A DNA stretch of 64,000 bases from Dysidea avara (taxonomy: Eukaryota > Porifera > Demospongiae > Dictyoceratida > Dysideidae). Shown in pieces: positions 45,283-57,673 of this stretch. The stretch spans positions 21,721,368 to 21,785,367 of the forward strand of contig NC_089280.1 of assembly GCF_963678975.1 (NCBI RefSeq). The letters are read 5' to 3'. Each line of letters starts with the position of its first letter. Positions within the stretch are counted from its first letter, which is position 1. A program made the position numbers and the translations under genes. The notes below the pieces were generated by a model. It was not told where the DNA came from and ran no database searches. It saw only the letters and a program-made list of their open reading frames with translations.

Positions 45283-46111
45283 AGGCCCATATAGCCAGGG
45301 GGGTTCGGGGGTTCTGAAGAACCGCCCTCTTGGAAAAAAGGTCCACAATTTCAGTAAAAAGGCCCACAATTTTAGCAAAAAGGTCCATAATTTAACCAAA
45401 AAAGTCCACAATTTTAGTATAAAAGTCCAAATTTTCAGGAGCAAAAGTCCATTAGCTACAGTTTACTAGATACCACTAATAAGAAGCTAAATTAAGTGCT
45501 CCGAGTAACTCATTCAGTGCTTGCAATGCAAGATCGATATACTCTAATAGAGCAGTCAACCACTCTAATAGAACAGTCACAATTATATTTTCTTTTGAAA
45601 GCTACTTAATTTACATATAGATTAAAGCTGAGTTTTCATTAAAATATAAGACTTTGGTGGACAAGCCCCTCCATGCAGAGCCCACAAATAGCATCCATGC
45701 TTCAACTTCATGCAATATGTAAAGTTCATTGTTTAAGACATCCTTTGTTCTGCTCCACTGCATGGGAGAGTGCTTAATCTTTCCCATTCTTATTCACTGT
45801 GACATTCCAATATATTATATTTAGACACATGCATGTACAGATGGTATAATTACAGTAGCAGTAGAGATATTTTTCCAGATACTGTCATCCACATACAGCT
45901 GGTCTTCAGCTTGCCTAAAAAAAATATTTTTATTGACTGAAATGCCATTAAATTCAACCTTTTAGTATCCATTTTCAAAAAATTTTCTGGGGGGGGGCAT
46001 GCCCCAGACCCCCCTAGTTCATACCACAATATAACCTGAATCATGTCATATAAAAAGGTCCACTTTTCTTCTAAAAGAACCTACCCAGATAAAAGTCTGG
46101 CTACGGCCCTG
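45283..46111. mobile_element. hAT-like TIR element (about 830 bp)
   Basis: Ends CAGGCCCATATAGCCAGG and CTGGCTACGGCCCTG, followed inward by GGTTCT-rich segments. The interior has a run of AAAAGTCCA/AAAGGTCCACAATTT repeats and two units of the dispersed near-palindrome (45531-45583). No clear duplication. Confidence 0.5.
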
Positions 46112-46125
46112 TAGATGGATATTTA

Positions 46126-46551
46126 ATGACTACAATTTCAGTCAGTGTTACCACCATGCTACAAAGTCTCAATTGGCCTACATTACAACAACGTCATAAA
46201 AGGATGCGTTTTACTTTGCTGTACAAATCTATTAATGGCCTTTTAGCTCTAAAAATTCCTAATTATTTCACTACGATTCCTAATTATTTCATTATCATCA
46301 ATCCTACTATTTTACACATATCAGAACAGATGCCTACATAAACAGTTTCTTCCCTAGAACAATAAGAGAATGGAATGATCTCCCTCAACATATTATTGAT
46401 TCTAACTCACTAGATTTATTTCAGGAACAATTAGATACTTATCTTAATACTGCTTTATTGTAATTATTGATTTTTTGTAATTGTTTGGGACAGACCTTGT
46501 CTCCTGGGCACAATCAGCTGGTGCTGTCTGCCCAGTATAATAATAATAATA
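46126..46551 (+). mobile_element. LINE 3' fragment
   Basis: RT tail: LQSLNWPTLQQRHKRMRF, then FLPRTIREWNDLPQHII with a stop near 46461. The 3' hairpin CTGGGCA...TGCCCAG (46503-46533) is followed by (ATA)n. Confidence 0.75.
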
Positions 46552-46646
46552 TACAATGAAAGCGCAGTAGAGACCTGAAGACAGATGACATTTGCTCACG
46601 TGCGGTTATTAATAGGGAGTTTATTAATTTTGCGGTCTTGGTTGTA

Positions 46647-46835
46647 CAGTCTATTTCCGGTTGGTTGACTAGAGAAACGAAGTGTTAAAAGTCACGTGCT
46701 TGAAAGTAGCCAATGAGATCAGTAGCCTTCAGTTTAAACTAGCGCCGTCCGCCTGGCGTGAATTTCATTGGTTATTTCTATTCACGTGATATTTTTACAT
46801 TTGGCTTGCGTGGACAACCAACCTGAAATAGACTG
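46647..46835. mobile_element. TA MITE forming the kinase-Kelch promoter (189 bp)
   Basis: Inverted ends CAGTCTATTTCCGGTTGGTT and AACCAACCTGAAATAGACTG, flanked by TA (46645-46646, 46836-46837). Contains two CACGTG words. It ends 23 bp before the ATG of the kinase-Kelch gene, so transcription probably starts in or beside it. Confidence 0.75.
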
Positions 46836-46858
46836 TATATTGATTTGAAGTATTTGGT

Positions 46859-48860
46859 ATGTCTACGCGTATGTCTACTCCAGCTGCTCACAGAAAAGAA
46901 GACTTGCGTCACCTCGTTATCCCTAAAGAGCGAGTGCAACTTACACGAAAAACTTTAGGACGTGGATCTTATGGAAAAGTATCATTAATAGAGTATGACG
47001 GAACCGCTTGTGCCTGTAAACAACTACGCACCCGTACACTTCAACGCGAAGATGAAAGGACTAAACGAAAAATTAAAGCAGACTTCTTGCGCGAATGCCA
47101 TCTCTGGAGCAAATTGCGTCACCCAAATGTCGTACAGTTTCTCGGAGTATTTTATCCGACTGGTGACGAATCTGGCCTCCCCTTTGTGATAATGGAGAAG
47201 ATGAAAAAAACCTTAACCACGGTAGTAAAGAAGTACCCCGACATACCGCTACTAGTGAAGTTGTCATTGTTACATGATGTAGTCCTTGGCTTGAGATACC
47301 TTCATGCTCACTCACCTCCCATTCTCCACCGCGACTTGTCTCCCAACAACATACTAGTAACGTCTCATCTTGAAGCAAAGATTACGGACCTTGGTTTAGC
47401 GAAAGGAGCTCTGATGGAGGATACCAATCAGCTTACCAAAGCTCCGGGTACCTTGCAGTTCATGCCGCCAGAAGCTTTAGATGATGAACCGCTGTATGGT
47501 CCACCATTGGATATGTTTTCCTTTGGAGGAGTGATTTGTCACATTGCCAGTGGAAAGTGGCCAGTACCTAAAGCTACAAAACAACGTGATCCTATATCAA
47601 AAAGGTATATGGCATTATCTGAGATAGAGCGACGTCAACAATATATAGATGATATGACTGGAAGTAGTACAGTCTTGCAGCCATTGGTTAAGTCTTGTTT
47701 AGACGAAGATGCTGATGGACGCCCTTCTGCAAAGGAAGCTGCTGAGGAAATTGAGAAGTTAATGGAGACCTATCAGAAGAAAAATGATCGAGATGGAATT
47801 GGGCCTGCTTTATGGTTGGCGGAAATCAAGTGTGAACAAGAAGCCGCGAAAGCTGCATTGCAGGTGAGCTATTTAGTTAATTGAGAAGTTTAACATTGTT
47901 TTCTGTTATTACCAACAGCTATATCCCAAAAATGATATACTACCTGACATTTTCAATGAGCCGGTGAAGATCAACTGGAGAGAAGGAGCCTCTTCTCCAC
48001 TGAATTTTACAGGTGGCATAGCAGTCGTGCTCCATGATGTAGTGTATTTAGGAAGTGGTATTGGATCAAAGCAAGGCCCTCTTTATGAAATTGATGCTTA
48101 CTATCCAAAGACTAATAAGTGGGGAGCAAAAATTGACTGTCCACAATCATTGTTTGCTATGACTGTGCATGTTGATAAGTTAGTTATTGTGGGTGGAAAA
48201 ACAGCAAGTGCCACAAAACCCAAAGTAACTGGTGACATGCTTACTTTTGAAAAAAATCAGTGGAAGCACTTGTCCACCATGCCTACACCAAGATGGGGTG
48301 CCACTGCAGTTTGCTATGAGAGAAAAATTGTTGTGGTAGGTGGAAAAGGTGAAGATGATACCATATTGAACACTACTGAACTGCTGGACACCGCTACTGG
48401 GAATTGGCATACTTGCAATAGTCTCCCCCAACCTATTAGCTTTGCACACTCCATATTACTAGATGAAGACAAGATATATGTTTTAGGTGGTTTAGATAAG
48501 GAGAGCCAGGCCTCTCAAAAGGTGTTTTCTGCTTCTACAGATTCACTGTCTGGTGGTAACCAGTTAGTTTGGAGAAGCACTGAAGACATACCATGGCCTG
48601 ATTCAGTACCAGTAGGATTAGAAGACAGCTATTTACTTGCTGTAGGGGGAGCTGCAGAGCATAGCACAGTGTGTGCACTGAATAGTAAGAGTTCCTTTAC
48701 GATGTACAGCTTATGGGAAGCAATTGGAGTCCTTCCAGTACTGACAAGTACACCGGCTGCAGTAGGAATGGACAATGACATAATCGTATTTGGGGGAACA
48801 ACCAATAGTAATCAATTTTCCAATGCTGTGCATATTGGAACCATTGTTAGTGACATTTAA
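46859..48860 (+). CDS. TKL-type protein kinase fused to Kelch repeats
   Basis: Two exons (46859-47863, 47919-48860) split by a 55-nt GT-AG intron, phase 0; 648 residues. N-terminal kinase: glycine loop LGRGSYGKV (33-41), ATP lysine 54 in ACACKQL, HRDLSPNN with Asp159 and Asn164, DLG at 177-179 in place of DFG, PPEAL, DMFSFGGV. The catalytic residues are all present, so it should be active on Ser/Thr/Tyr; the tyrosine-kinase-like class is inferred. Exon 2 is a Kelch-type propeller of about 5-6 blades (VVGG, VLGG, VFGG motifs). No signal peptide or membrane segment, so probably cytoplasmic. Such kinase-Kelch fusions seem expanded in sponges. The intron falls exactly between the two domains. Confidence 0.9.
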
Positions 48861-49102
48861 AGCGTTATTGCATGCATACAGTATAGTATTACTTTTGCTT
48901 GTTTGCTAATTTTAAAACTTGTTTTGTCATTAAAGCCATTGTGTATGCATACAGTAAAGTGTGTGCATGTCAAGTGATTTTGCTTGGTATAGCTCGCTAT
49001 TCTGATACTGAGAATATGTGTGTGATTTGTTTTGATTGCTGTAAAACAGCAACTGAGAACTCTGGTACAACTGCTTGTGCATGGTAGTGTATAATCAGTG
49101 TA

Positions 49103-49662
49103 ATGGTGGAATGAAATTTTTTAAAGCTCAATATCCTTTTTTTACATCCAAATAAGTATAATTTTTATACTATTGTGGGAAAGGCTTACTGTAAACACTT
49201 ACAAGATAGTCCTGTTTCACTTTTCACAAAAATTTTTGCTTAGGCTCCTAGGTTAGTGGTAAACACATCGTACAGGCTCTGCCCTCTGTGTTCACCCTCC
49301 AGTACCTAACTGACAAAGTTGATAGCAAATAAATGAATACTTCATTATACAGTGAATGTACTTTTACAATGCATATACATGTAACTTTTTTATCATTTGG
49401 GAATAAGGGTTAAGTCAGGAGTCTTCTTGGTATTCCCAATAAACTGCTATTGTGCATGTTCACAACTGACTTTACAGTACATTACTCGGTTACATTGGTA
49501 AATTTTGTCTATGGTGAGGTGAATTATGCTAAGAGCTGACTCAAGGGGTATCCTATTTATTTGCTTACATATAAGGGGAATAGTTAATTGTACTTATTTG
49601 GATGTAAAAACTGATATTGAACTTTAAAAAACCAGTATTCCACCATTCCAGTAGTCCATTCC
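49103..49662. mobile_element. TIR element between the two kinase genes (about 560 bp)
   Basis: Inverted arms of about 70 bp: AATGGTGGAAT, TTTTTTAAAG, TCAATATC, TTACATCCAAATAAGTA on the left, reversed on the right (from TACTTATTTGGATGTAAAAA). Interior AT-rich; no coding. Family unassigned. Confidence 0.7.
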
Positions 49663-50199
49663 ACTATTTATACACTCCTCTTACATGTGCATCGCCATTG
49701 GATAGCTATATGTGATCTGTTGTTAATTAATGACAGGTAATTATTTATGCCGGATTGAATGGTAATTTAAATAGTGTAGCTATCATGATACTATATGATT
49801 GAACTACCACAAATCCCAAGCATTAGAGTGATTGAAGGATATGGTCTGCTGCATATTATTGCTATGAGCATTACAAGTGAACCATTCCAAAGCATTGTAT
49901 AGTATAGCTACTCTATGACTTGAAAATGCTGTGGCTGAAGTATTAGCTAACATTCACTGGCTTGCTTGCAGTTTATATATTACACTAAACCGCATTATAC
50001 TACCATATTAGCTACTGAATTGATTCGCAGAATTCTCGAATCTCAACACCGCCCATCACTACTATTGACTTCACCTATAAAATTTAATTGAGCGGTTAAG
50101 TTGGGGAAATCCGCACTACATGTGACATGATACCATAGGCAAACAGCCCGCGCTGTTAGGAGTAAACCGGGGAGTAAACATTATAACCCTAAACTTTTG
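49663..50199. other. upstream region of the second kinase
   Basis: No TATA box close to the start. Mostly AT-rich with a GC-richer 100 bp before the ATG. No repeat recognised. Confidence 0.4.
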
Positions 50200-51321
50200 A
50201 TGATGGCTTCGAGTTCTCAACCTGCAGCTGGACCCAAGGCTGAAACTGTAGAAACTGAATCAGAAACGTTAAAACACCTTGTTATTTCAAAAGATCGAGT
50301 GAGTTTCACTGATTTGGAATTAGGACGTGGATCTTTCGGGAAGGTCACCGAGATCAAATACGACGGGAAGTCGTGTGCCGCTAAGGAAATCCACTCATTG
50401 TTACTGCTTGATGTAGAACCTAAAGGATTAGAGGTGACACGAAGAAATTTCTTACGAGAATGTGAACTTTGGAGCACGATACGCCACCCAAACGTTGTTC
50501 AATTTCTTGGAGTATGCTATCGCTCCGCTGATGACCAATCCCGACTGCCCGTTATAGTTATGGAGAAGATGCGAGGTAGTGTAACAACACTTGTGGAAAA
50601 GCAAGAAAATATACCCTTTCTAGTGAAGCTCTCAATACTACAAGATGTGTCACTTGGTTTGAGGTGTCTACACAGTCGTGCTACACCAATTGTCCATCGT
50701 GACTTGACACCAAACAACATACTATTAACACCTTACCTTGAAGCAAAAATCACAGATCTTGGTGTAGCCAAAGCTATCATGCCAAATAACAAAACAACAA
50801 TGTCAAAAGCTCCTGGAACTACTGTATTTATGCCCCCAGAAGCGTTAGACGATAAGCCACGATATGGACCACCGTTAGATGTATTTTCCTTTGGTGGGGT
50901 GATTCTCCACATCACCAGCCGACAATGGCCAAATCCTAAAGCGGCTAAAAAGTTGGATCCTTCTACTAATGTTCGAGTTGCTTTGTCTGAAGTACAGCGG
51001 CGTCAGCAATACATAGATATGATGACTGGAAGTGATGCAGACTTGAAACCATTGGTTGTTAAATGTTTGGATGATGTTGCAAATGTACGTCCTTCAGTGG
51101 AAGAGATTTCTGAGAGTATCAAACAAATGAAAGAGGTTTTTAAGAAAAGGAGTACTCGTGATGGAATGGGTCGCATATTATGGTTAGCAGAAATCACACT
51201 TAAGGAAACTAAGCAAACAGCAATTTCAGATCTATTAAAGGTGTGTTTGATTTGTAGTTATATTATGAAGTTGTTACATATTGTTTATATATAGGAACAT
51301 CTGACTCAGAAAGGAGTTTAG
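50200..51321 (+). CDS. TKL-type protein kinase, paralogue lacking Kelch repeats
   Basis: Exons 50200-51240 and 51295-51321, phase 0, giving 355 residues. The start is the ATG at 50200; the frame upstream offers only a TTG. Same family as the neighbour: LGRGSFGKV (41-49), Lys62, HRDLTPNN with Asp168/Asn173, DLG at 186-188, PPEAL, DVFSFGG, and a matching RSTRDGMGRILWLAEI end of the kinase exon. Where the paralogue enters the Kelch exon, this gene uses a tiny second exon (EHLTQKGV-stop). No Kelch sequence follows within 1 kb. So it is a kinase-only protein after loss of the propeller exon, or the fusion is the derived state. Catalytic residues intact. Confidence 0.85.
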
Positions 51322-52784
51322 CAAACAGATTTTCAAATTAGCATGTGGGTCAAAATATTTTATATTTAAAGATTTACTATTGTGTCACATGGTGCAAGCT
51401 GTAGCTGTTTATGACCGTATATATGTATTCACTATGTAGATTTGTGTTGAACATGATAGTGTACTGTGTGATGGATTATTGGTGGCCATGCACATACTAA
51501 ACCATCATGTGTGGCCAAGAAAATTTGTCATGTGTGCCACACTGTGTATATATATTGACATACAGAAAGAAAAAAAAACGCTATCTGCATATGGTCCCTT
51601 CCAAAGTACACTATTTTTGCAATATAGCTGCCTGGTAGGTAGTGCAAGCCTTACACCAAACTTGCCCCAGCCATTTACAAAGATATGGCCGGGTGACAAT
51701 TTTTTCTTCATTGTTTTTTCATATAGGCCAAGATTTTCCTTCTTTTTGCACAGTTTGCAAAAATTGTTATAAAAATGTGATCGTGTAACTCAATTGCTCT
51801 GCAATTTGGTACAAATGAAGAGCATATAAAGTAAGGTCATGAGATAAAATACGTACTTATGATGATGCTGTACGACTTATTGTGATAAAGATAATGTTTT
51901 TATAATTATCAAGATGGTAATAAACTGCTGTATATCAACAACAGTCAGAGGGTACACTAATTGTGAGTGACAAGACCATTAAAGTTTTAAATTGATAATA
52001 AATATTAATCAAGACACACGATAGTGTGTCGCGTGGCCAAGTACAGCCAGTAAGGGTGCAACAAACAAGTGAGTATTTTACAGGAACCAACAAAACTCCA
52101 TTTTCACACATCTATAGCTCGATAGTGCCTGTCCAGAAATTAACCATTTTTGCTGTGGTAATTTCCTCGAGGTGGGGCACCTCCCATTTCAAATTTGAGC
52201 TGAATCCGCCAAGTCATCACTAAGATATGCGTCTTCAAAGTTTGCCTTAGTTTCTTCGTATATTTTTCTTCTTTTTGCAACACTTAGATAACTCATGCAT
52301 GCTGTAGTTGATTTTCTTCAAATCTGGAGGGCAGTAAGAACGTAATGCAGCACATTTACAGTCCAACTTTGGAAAACATCGGATAAAGAACAAGGGAGTT
52401 ATACACAATTTTTGAAAAATGCAATAGCAATTTTTTGTCAAGGCCACAGGGTAAACCACTTGAAGGAATGACTTGAAAATTAGTCTGTACATGGAGTAAC
52501 TATCGTAGTGTGGTTTGAAAGAAATCACACTAACAATCATGGAGTTATAACAAAAACGCCAACTATGTGTAAAAAGTGCATGATCAGCTGAAAATAGGTA
52601 GAGAGGTAGATTAATTGCTTTAGAACAATCTTTCAGTGGTTTATAAGGAATCAGATAAAAACTACTAAGTTATACCACGAAAGTCAACTAGGTGTAACAA
52701 GTGCATGATCAAGATACTCTAATGGTGCAGTCACCCTAATAGAACATTCAGCATCATAATAAGTCTCTCTATTAGAATGTTCAG
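51322..52784. other. non-coding stretch
   Basis: 3' flank of the second kinase, then AT-rich sequence with one locus of the dispersed near-palindrome (52711-52760). A short palindrome ACACACGATAGTGTGT lies near 52014-52029. No gene recognised. Confidence 0.45.
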
Positions 52785-54260
52785 CTACAATCAAGTCACC
52801 ATGTAGAGAGTTCAACTAACAAATCACCCAAAAGAGAGTTCAACTCACCCTGTGGAGACTACCCTGTAGAGAGTTCAGCTACAAACAAGTCTCCCTGGTG
52901 AGAGGTCAGCCACAAACAAGGTACTTGTGGAGTTAAGCTTGAAAAGTCACCAGTGAGTGTCCAGCTACAAACAAGTCACCCTGTAAAGATTTCAGGTAAG
53001 TCACAATGTGGAGATTTCAGCTTTGTCCAAATCACCCTGTGGAGATAGAGTTGAGCCACAAACAAGTCACCTTGTAGAGAGTTCAGCTACAAAAAATAAC
53101 CCAAAATCACACTGTGGAGAGTTCAGCCACAAACTAGTCAACTGTAAAATTCAGTTTAAAAGTCATCCTATAAGAGAGTTCAGCTGCAAACAAGTCACCC
53201 TGTAGAGATTTCAGCTAGCTACGTACAAACAACCACTTTGTGGAATCTCAGCTACAAACAAGTCACCTGGAAGAGAGTTCAGCTATGAATAATTTACACA
53301 AACAGGTCACCCTGAAGAGAGTTCAGCTACAAAAATCACCCTGTGGAGAGTTCAGCTACAAAAGTAATTGCTTTTGGAAAATTCAGCCACTAACAAGTAA
53401 CCTTGTAGAGAGTTTAGTAAGCAAGTCAACCCCTAGGGTATTCAACTACAAACGAGTCACTCAGTAGTCGGTACAGAGTTCAGCTATAAACAAATCACCC
53501 TGTGGAAATTTCAACTAAGAAATAAACCACCCTGTAAAGAGTTCAGCTAGCCCTGTAGGGAGTACAGCTACAAACAAGTCACCTGGTAGAGAGTTTAGCT
53601 ACAAACAAGCCACCCTGAAGAGATGTTCAGCTGCAAACAAATTCCTATTTCGAAGGAGGATCAGCCACAAACAGTCACTCCTACAACAAATCATCCTGTG
53701 GAGAGTTCAGCTACAAAAATCACCCATTAGAGCATTCCGCTACTAACAAATCACTCTGTAGAAAGTTCAACTATAAACTAATCACCTGTGGAGAATTCAG
53801 TATTAAACAAGTCACCCTGAAGAGATTTCTGCTACAAAAAAGTCACTCTTTAGAGAGTTTAGCTACAAACAAATCATCCGGAGAGAGTTCAGTTATAATA
53901 AAGTCATCCTGTACAGATCTAGAGTTCAGCTACAAACAAATCACCCTGTAGAGAATTCAGCTACAAACAAGTCACCTTGTAGATAGTTCAGCTACAACAA
54001 GTCATTCTGAAGAGAGTCCAACTACATAAAGAGATCAGCCAGACAAGTCACCCTGCAGAGAGTTCAGCTATCTTGCAGTTCTTTCCATAAAGGGTTTAAT
54101 TAGGTTACGAGTCACTCTGTGGTGAGTTCAACTACAAACCATTCACCATGTAGTCAAAGAGTACAGCTACATTACGAGTCTCCCTGTAGAAATTTCAGTT
54201 ACATACACATTTCCCTGTAGAGTATTCAACTGCGGACAGCTCAACCTGTGACATAGTTTT
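52785..54260. repeat. degenerate ~31-bp minisatellite (1.5 kb)
   Basis: Around 40-45 units of GAGTTCAGCTACAAACAAG-TCACCCTGTAGA, period 31-32 bp with many indels and substitutions. The period is not a multiple of three, so frames through it do not persist. Best conserved in 53900-54000. Confidence 0.9.
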
Positions 54261-54438
54261 TATCATCAGTCAACACAATTAAGTAATATTGCCTAAATGT
54301 ACATGTAGCTAAACAAACCATTAAAATCTTCTTCCTCATAATAATCTTCTCCCTATAGTAAAGAAAAAGACAAGTTAAAAGGAAATACCTAAAACTGGCC
54401 ATAGGCTGGCTTTAAGTATGAAATTACAAAAAGAAGTG

Positions 54439-54785
54439 ATATCTAATCAAAAAACAACCAAGCTGTAAAAAAAGGGTACGGCCTCCAAAAAAGCCAGGAT
54501 GAAAAAAAGATGTGAAACCAAAGGTGATGGCCAAGAAATGGCTGCGATGGTAGGTTAATGGCAAAAATTTTAATAACAATTCAGATGAATTTGGTGCCAA
54601 ATCTTAGTGAAACTTGGAGGAGGCAATGTAAATTCATCTGAATTGTTGTTATTAAAATTTTTACCACTAACCTACCATCACAGCCATTTCTTGGCCACCA
54701 CCTTTGATTTCACATCTTTGTTTCACCCTGGCTTTTTTGGAGGCCATGCCCTTTTTTACAGCTTGGCTGTTTTTTGATTAGATAT
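54439..54785. mobile_element. foldback element (347 bp), long arms
   Basis: Arms of about 150 bp, starting ATATCTAATCAAAAAACA and containing CAAGCTGTAAAAAA, TGGCCAAGAAATGGCTG and AATTCAGATGAATTT. Related partial copies occur at about 5165-5225, 55430-55515 and 55805-55890. No clear duplication. Confidence 0.75.
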
Positions 54786-55154
54786 TGCTATTTGCACTTA
54801 TACAGCTATTCCATGCCATAATTTGTTATCAAGATGATATCATAAAAATTTAATGATTTCCATTATCAAAAGATTTTTTTTGTTATCACTCAGCCCTAGA
54901 ATAAAGGTGAATTCACCAAGTTTTCTACGAGTATGATAAAAATTGACAAAGTTTATTCATATAAAAAAGATCAAAATTTTCTCATGGCTGCAGAGTAAAT
55001 CAGGTACAGAAATAACTGTAGGTTAACCATTGTAGCAATGTCTTTTTATGGTTAGAAAGGAATTGGAGTAATAGCAACAGAGTTACAAAGCATAAAAACA
55101 AACAACTGTATAAAATCGTGGAGCTGAGATACTCTAAAACAGTCACCATGGGGT

Positions 55155-55245
55155 AAAAAAAACTGCCAAACTGTCTGGTTTTAAACCAGGGACCTCCACA
55201 CCTATAGCATCCAAATCCTATTGCCATGGGCTGCTCACCTAAATT
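55155..55245 (-). repeat. tRNA-derived SINE-like element
   Basis: Minus strand shows an A-box-like TGGCAATAGG, then GGAGGTCCCTGGTTTAAAAC with a B box (GGTTTAAAACC), followed by a TTTTTTTT Pol III terminator. Short, degenerate. Confidence 0.5.
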
Positions 55246-55553
55246 TATACCCCACTTGATTTATAATTTCAGCATAGGTCTACCGAGGAAATTCTAGAAA
55301 ATTTTATGTGAAGTCCACAAAAATTGTGCACTCTATTAGAGAGAATTACAACAAATAGCCATAAAATATGCAATGCAATAACTGCTGTCTTTATATAGTC
55401 ATCATTAATTTATGAGTAAACTTCAAAAGCCGTGGCCTTTAAAGCATGTACACCTGGGGTTAAAAGATTATGACATCAAAGGTGGCAGCTAAGAAATGGC
55501 TGCAATGATGTCATGCTTATTTAAAATTTCTAGCCAAGTAGCCATACAGTATA

Positions 55554-55763
55554 CAGTGCTCCCTCAATTATCCAACCTTTGATTGTTCAAACACACAATT
55601 ATCTGAACAGTAGAAATGACTGTTCTATTGGAGTATTTTGTCTAAGGTGTGTAGAGTAATTGAACAAGGCTCTGTATATAAATGTGTGGGCTTTATTCAT
55701 CTGAACTTTTGATTATCTGAACACATCTTGGTACCAAGGGGTCATATAATCAAGGGAGCACTG
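55554..55763. mobile_element. pogo/Tigger-like MITE (210 bp)
   Basis: Ends CAGTGCTCCCTCAATTATCC and TATAATCAAGGGAGCACTG, flanked by TA. Inside is TGACTGTTCTATTGGAGTAT, one unit of the dispersed near-palindrome. Confidence 0.8.
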
Positions 55764-57451
55764 TAATGGTTTTAGCAATCTACATGTAAATTAAAGCCCA
55801 GTGAACCCACACAAAAACTGCCAGGTTGTAAAAAGACAGCCTTTAAACCACCAGGGATTAAAAGTTGTGAAATCAAGGATGCAATGAAACAAACAATTAG
55901 CAATTTATTCTTGCAGGCGCGTGCTTGATGGCTTATACCTTTATGCATCATGGGATACAACATATTTTTTTGCTTATAACCGAGTCAAACCTCTAAAGTC
56001 TTGTCCCAATAAATATTATAACAAATGACACCTTGATATCACCAAAAATTACTATGTATTACATACTACTACTACTATACATATTATTGCAGGTTAATTC
56101 ACAATACTACATGCATAACTACAACTTACTTGTAATTATTCTAAACAGTAAGAGGCACTTAGCACTCACCATTACATAGAATAATCAAGCATAACATCAA
56201 ATAATGGCATAAGTCAGAGACAGCCAAAATCTGATGTGTGGGAGGGGACCAGAAACATGATTACCATGCACTTGGAATGGCCTTATAATTCAACACAATT
56301 TGGTGTAGTTCATGTCTGTGTATCATATGTTCAAATCTGTACATGTCCTGGCCATGGAATTGTTACCAGGAATAGCACAGGGGGATCATGGAAAACTAGG
56401 TGGCCCACTATACATTTAGGACTGAGATATTCTAATAGAGCAGTCATTTACTTTAATGAAACAGCCAAGAGCAGTGTAACCATATAAACACTGTTTATTA
56501 GTTTAAAATACTAGAGTTGCTGCTGGACTATGGCCATTCCCACCCTTGTTAATGTGATAAGAAATTCTCTGTAACTGAAGGTCATACTTTTGCTTACCAC
56601 ACCCCAGCAGTGTCTATAGCTTCATAATGAATATTCATATATACAGCTACTTGGATCAATAGATATGTATGTTTGTGCATGCTTTAGCATAGCATACATT
56701 ATTCTGTTTTCTAGTTCAGTAGTTTTAAATTTTCAATAAACATTTTGAACTTTCAATAACATTTTAAACTTTCAGTGAAAATTGCCACCAAATTTAAATT
56801 CAATCTCGGAAGGTAAATTCTTTTGGAGATTATAGCCTAAATATACATAGTGCAAATTCTAGTGTTTAATTTTAATAGCTATATATCTACCACCAAATTA
56901 AATCGTGGCAAGTTAGGTTTTCAAATTTTCTTTAGGGAGTAGTAAAAGTCTAGACCTCATGCTACTAATTCTGTTTATACTACATAGCCCAGAATACTAT
57001 TATGTAGTATCCATACTTCCAGCATTAAACTGGCAATAAATATCAACAAATTTCTTGCATTTTGCAGAGTGTAGCTACAAAGTACATTGTACAGTCACTT
57101 CTACCAGTGTGCTCCCCCTTAGCAGAATCCTAGATCTGCTCCTAATACTGCAATATAGTTATATAGTGACCGCACCTGCAAAACCAGGCTGTTTGAGCAC
57201 AAACTACACCCAATCACATAACAAGTAAAGATTTACTAAGGGCTGATAATTGTGTAGCCATAGCATAAAATGGCATTGAGTCATAAAAGTTTGAAAAGTA
57301 TATACACATATTTTTTTGTGCACACAGGCCCTATTTATAGTCACCAAATTGTTAGACATCTGTATAATTATATTAGTGGCATTAATGACAAATGAGCCAT
57401 TGTATAGCATGACTCATGTAAATGTAATGGAGAAATCAAAAGATGTACTTA

Positions 57452-57673
57452 GGGCTCATCCATTATTTTCAGCCTTTACGCAAGAGTACAAAGAGTACGC
57501 TAGGGGGGAGGGGGTTAAATCACATGTACGCTTATAAATGATGAATAATCATCGTGTATATACTGTTCATAGTATCAACATTTATACAGTATGCTTTGTG
57601 AAGGAGGGAGGGGGTTAGAAAAAAGAGTACTCTTTGTACGCTTGCATAAAGACTGAAAATTATGGATGGTCCC
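57452..57673. mobile_element. PIF/Harbinger-like MITE (222 bp)
   Basis: Ends GGGCTCATCCATTATTTTCA and TGAAAATTATGGATGGTCCC, flanked by TTA at 57449-57451 and 57674-57676. GTACAAAGAGTACGCT occurs near both ends. Confidence 0.8.

Larger units (their letters stand above)
54786..57448. other. repeat-bearing non-coding region
   Basis: Holds a SINE-like piece, a pogo-like MITE, partial copies of the 54439 foldback, and four loci of the dispersed near-palindrome (55123, 55330, 55616, 56425). No coding exon recognised. Confidence 0.5.

Noticed and set aside
52785-54260. CRISPR-like array of ~31-bp units
   Set aside because: Units are contiguous and degenerate with no unique spacers, in an animal genome. 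It is a minisatellite.
57316-57537. 73-codon plus-strand frame with a hydrophobic start (ALFIVTKLLDICIIILVAL)
   Set aside because: Runs into a Harbinger-like MITE and has no splice or family support.
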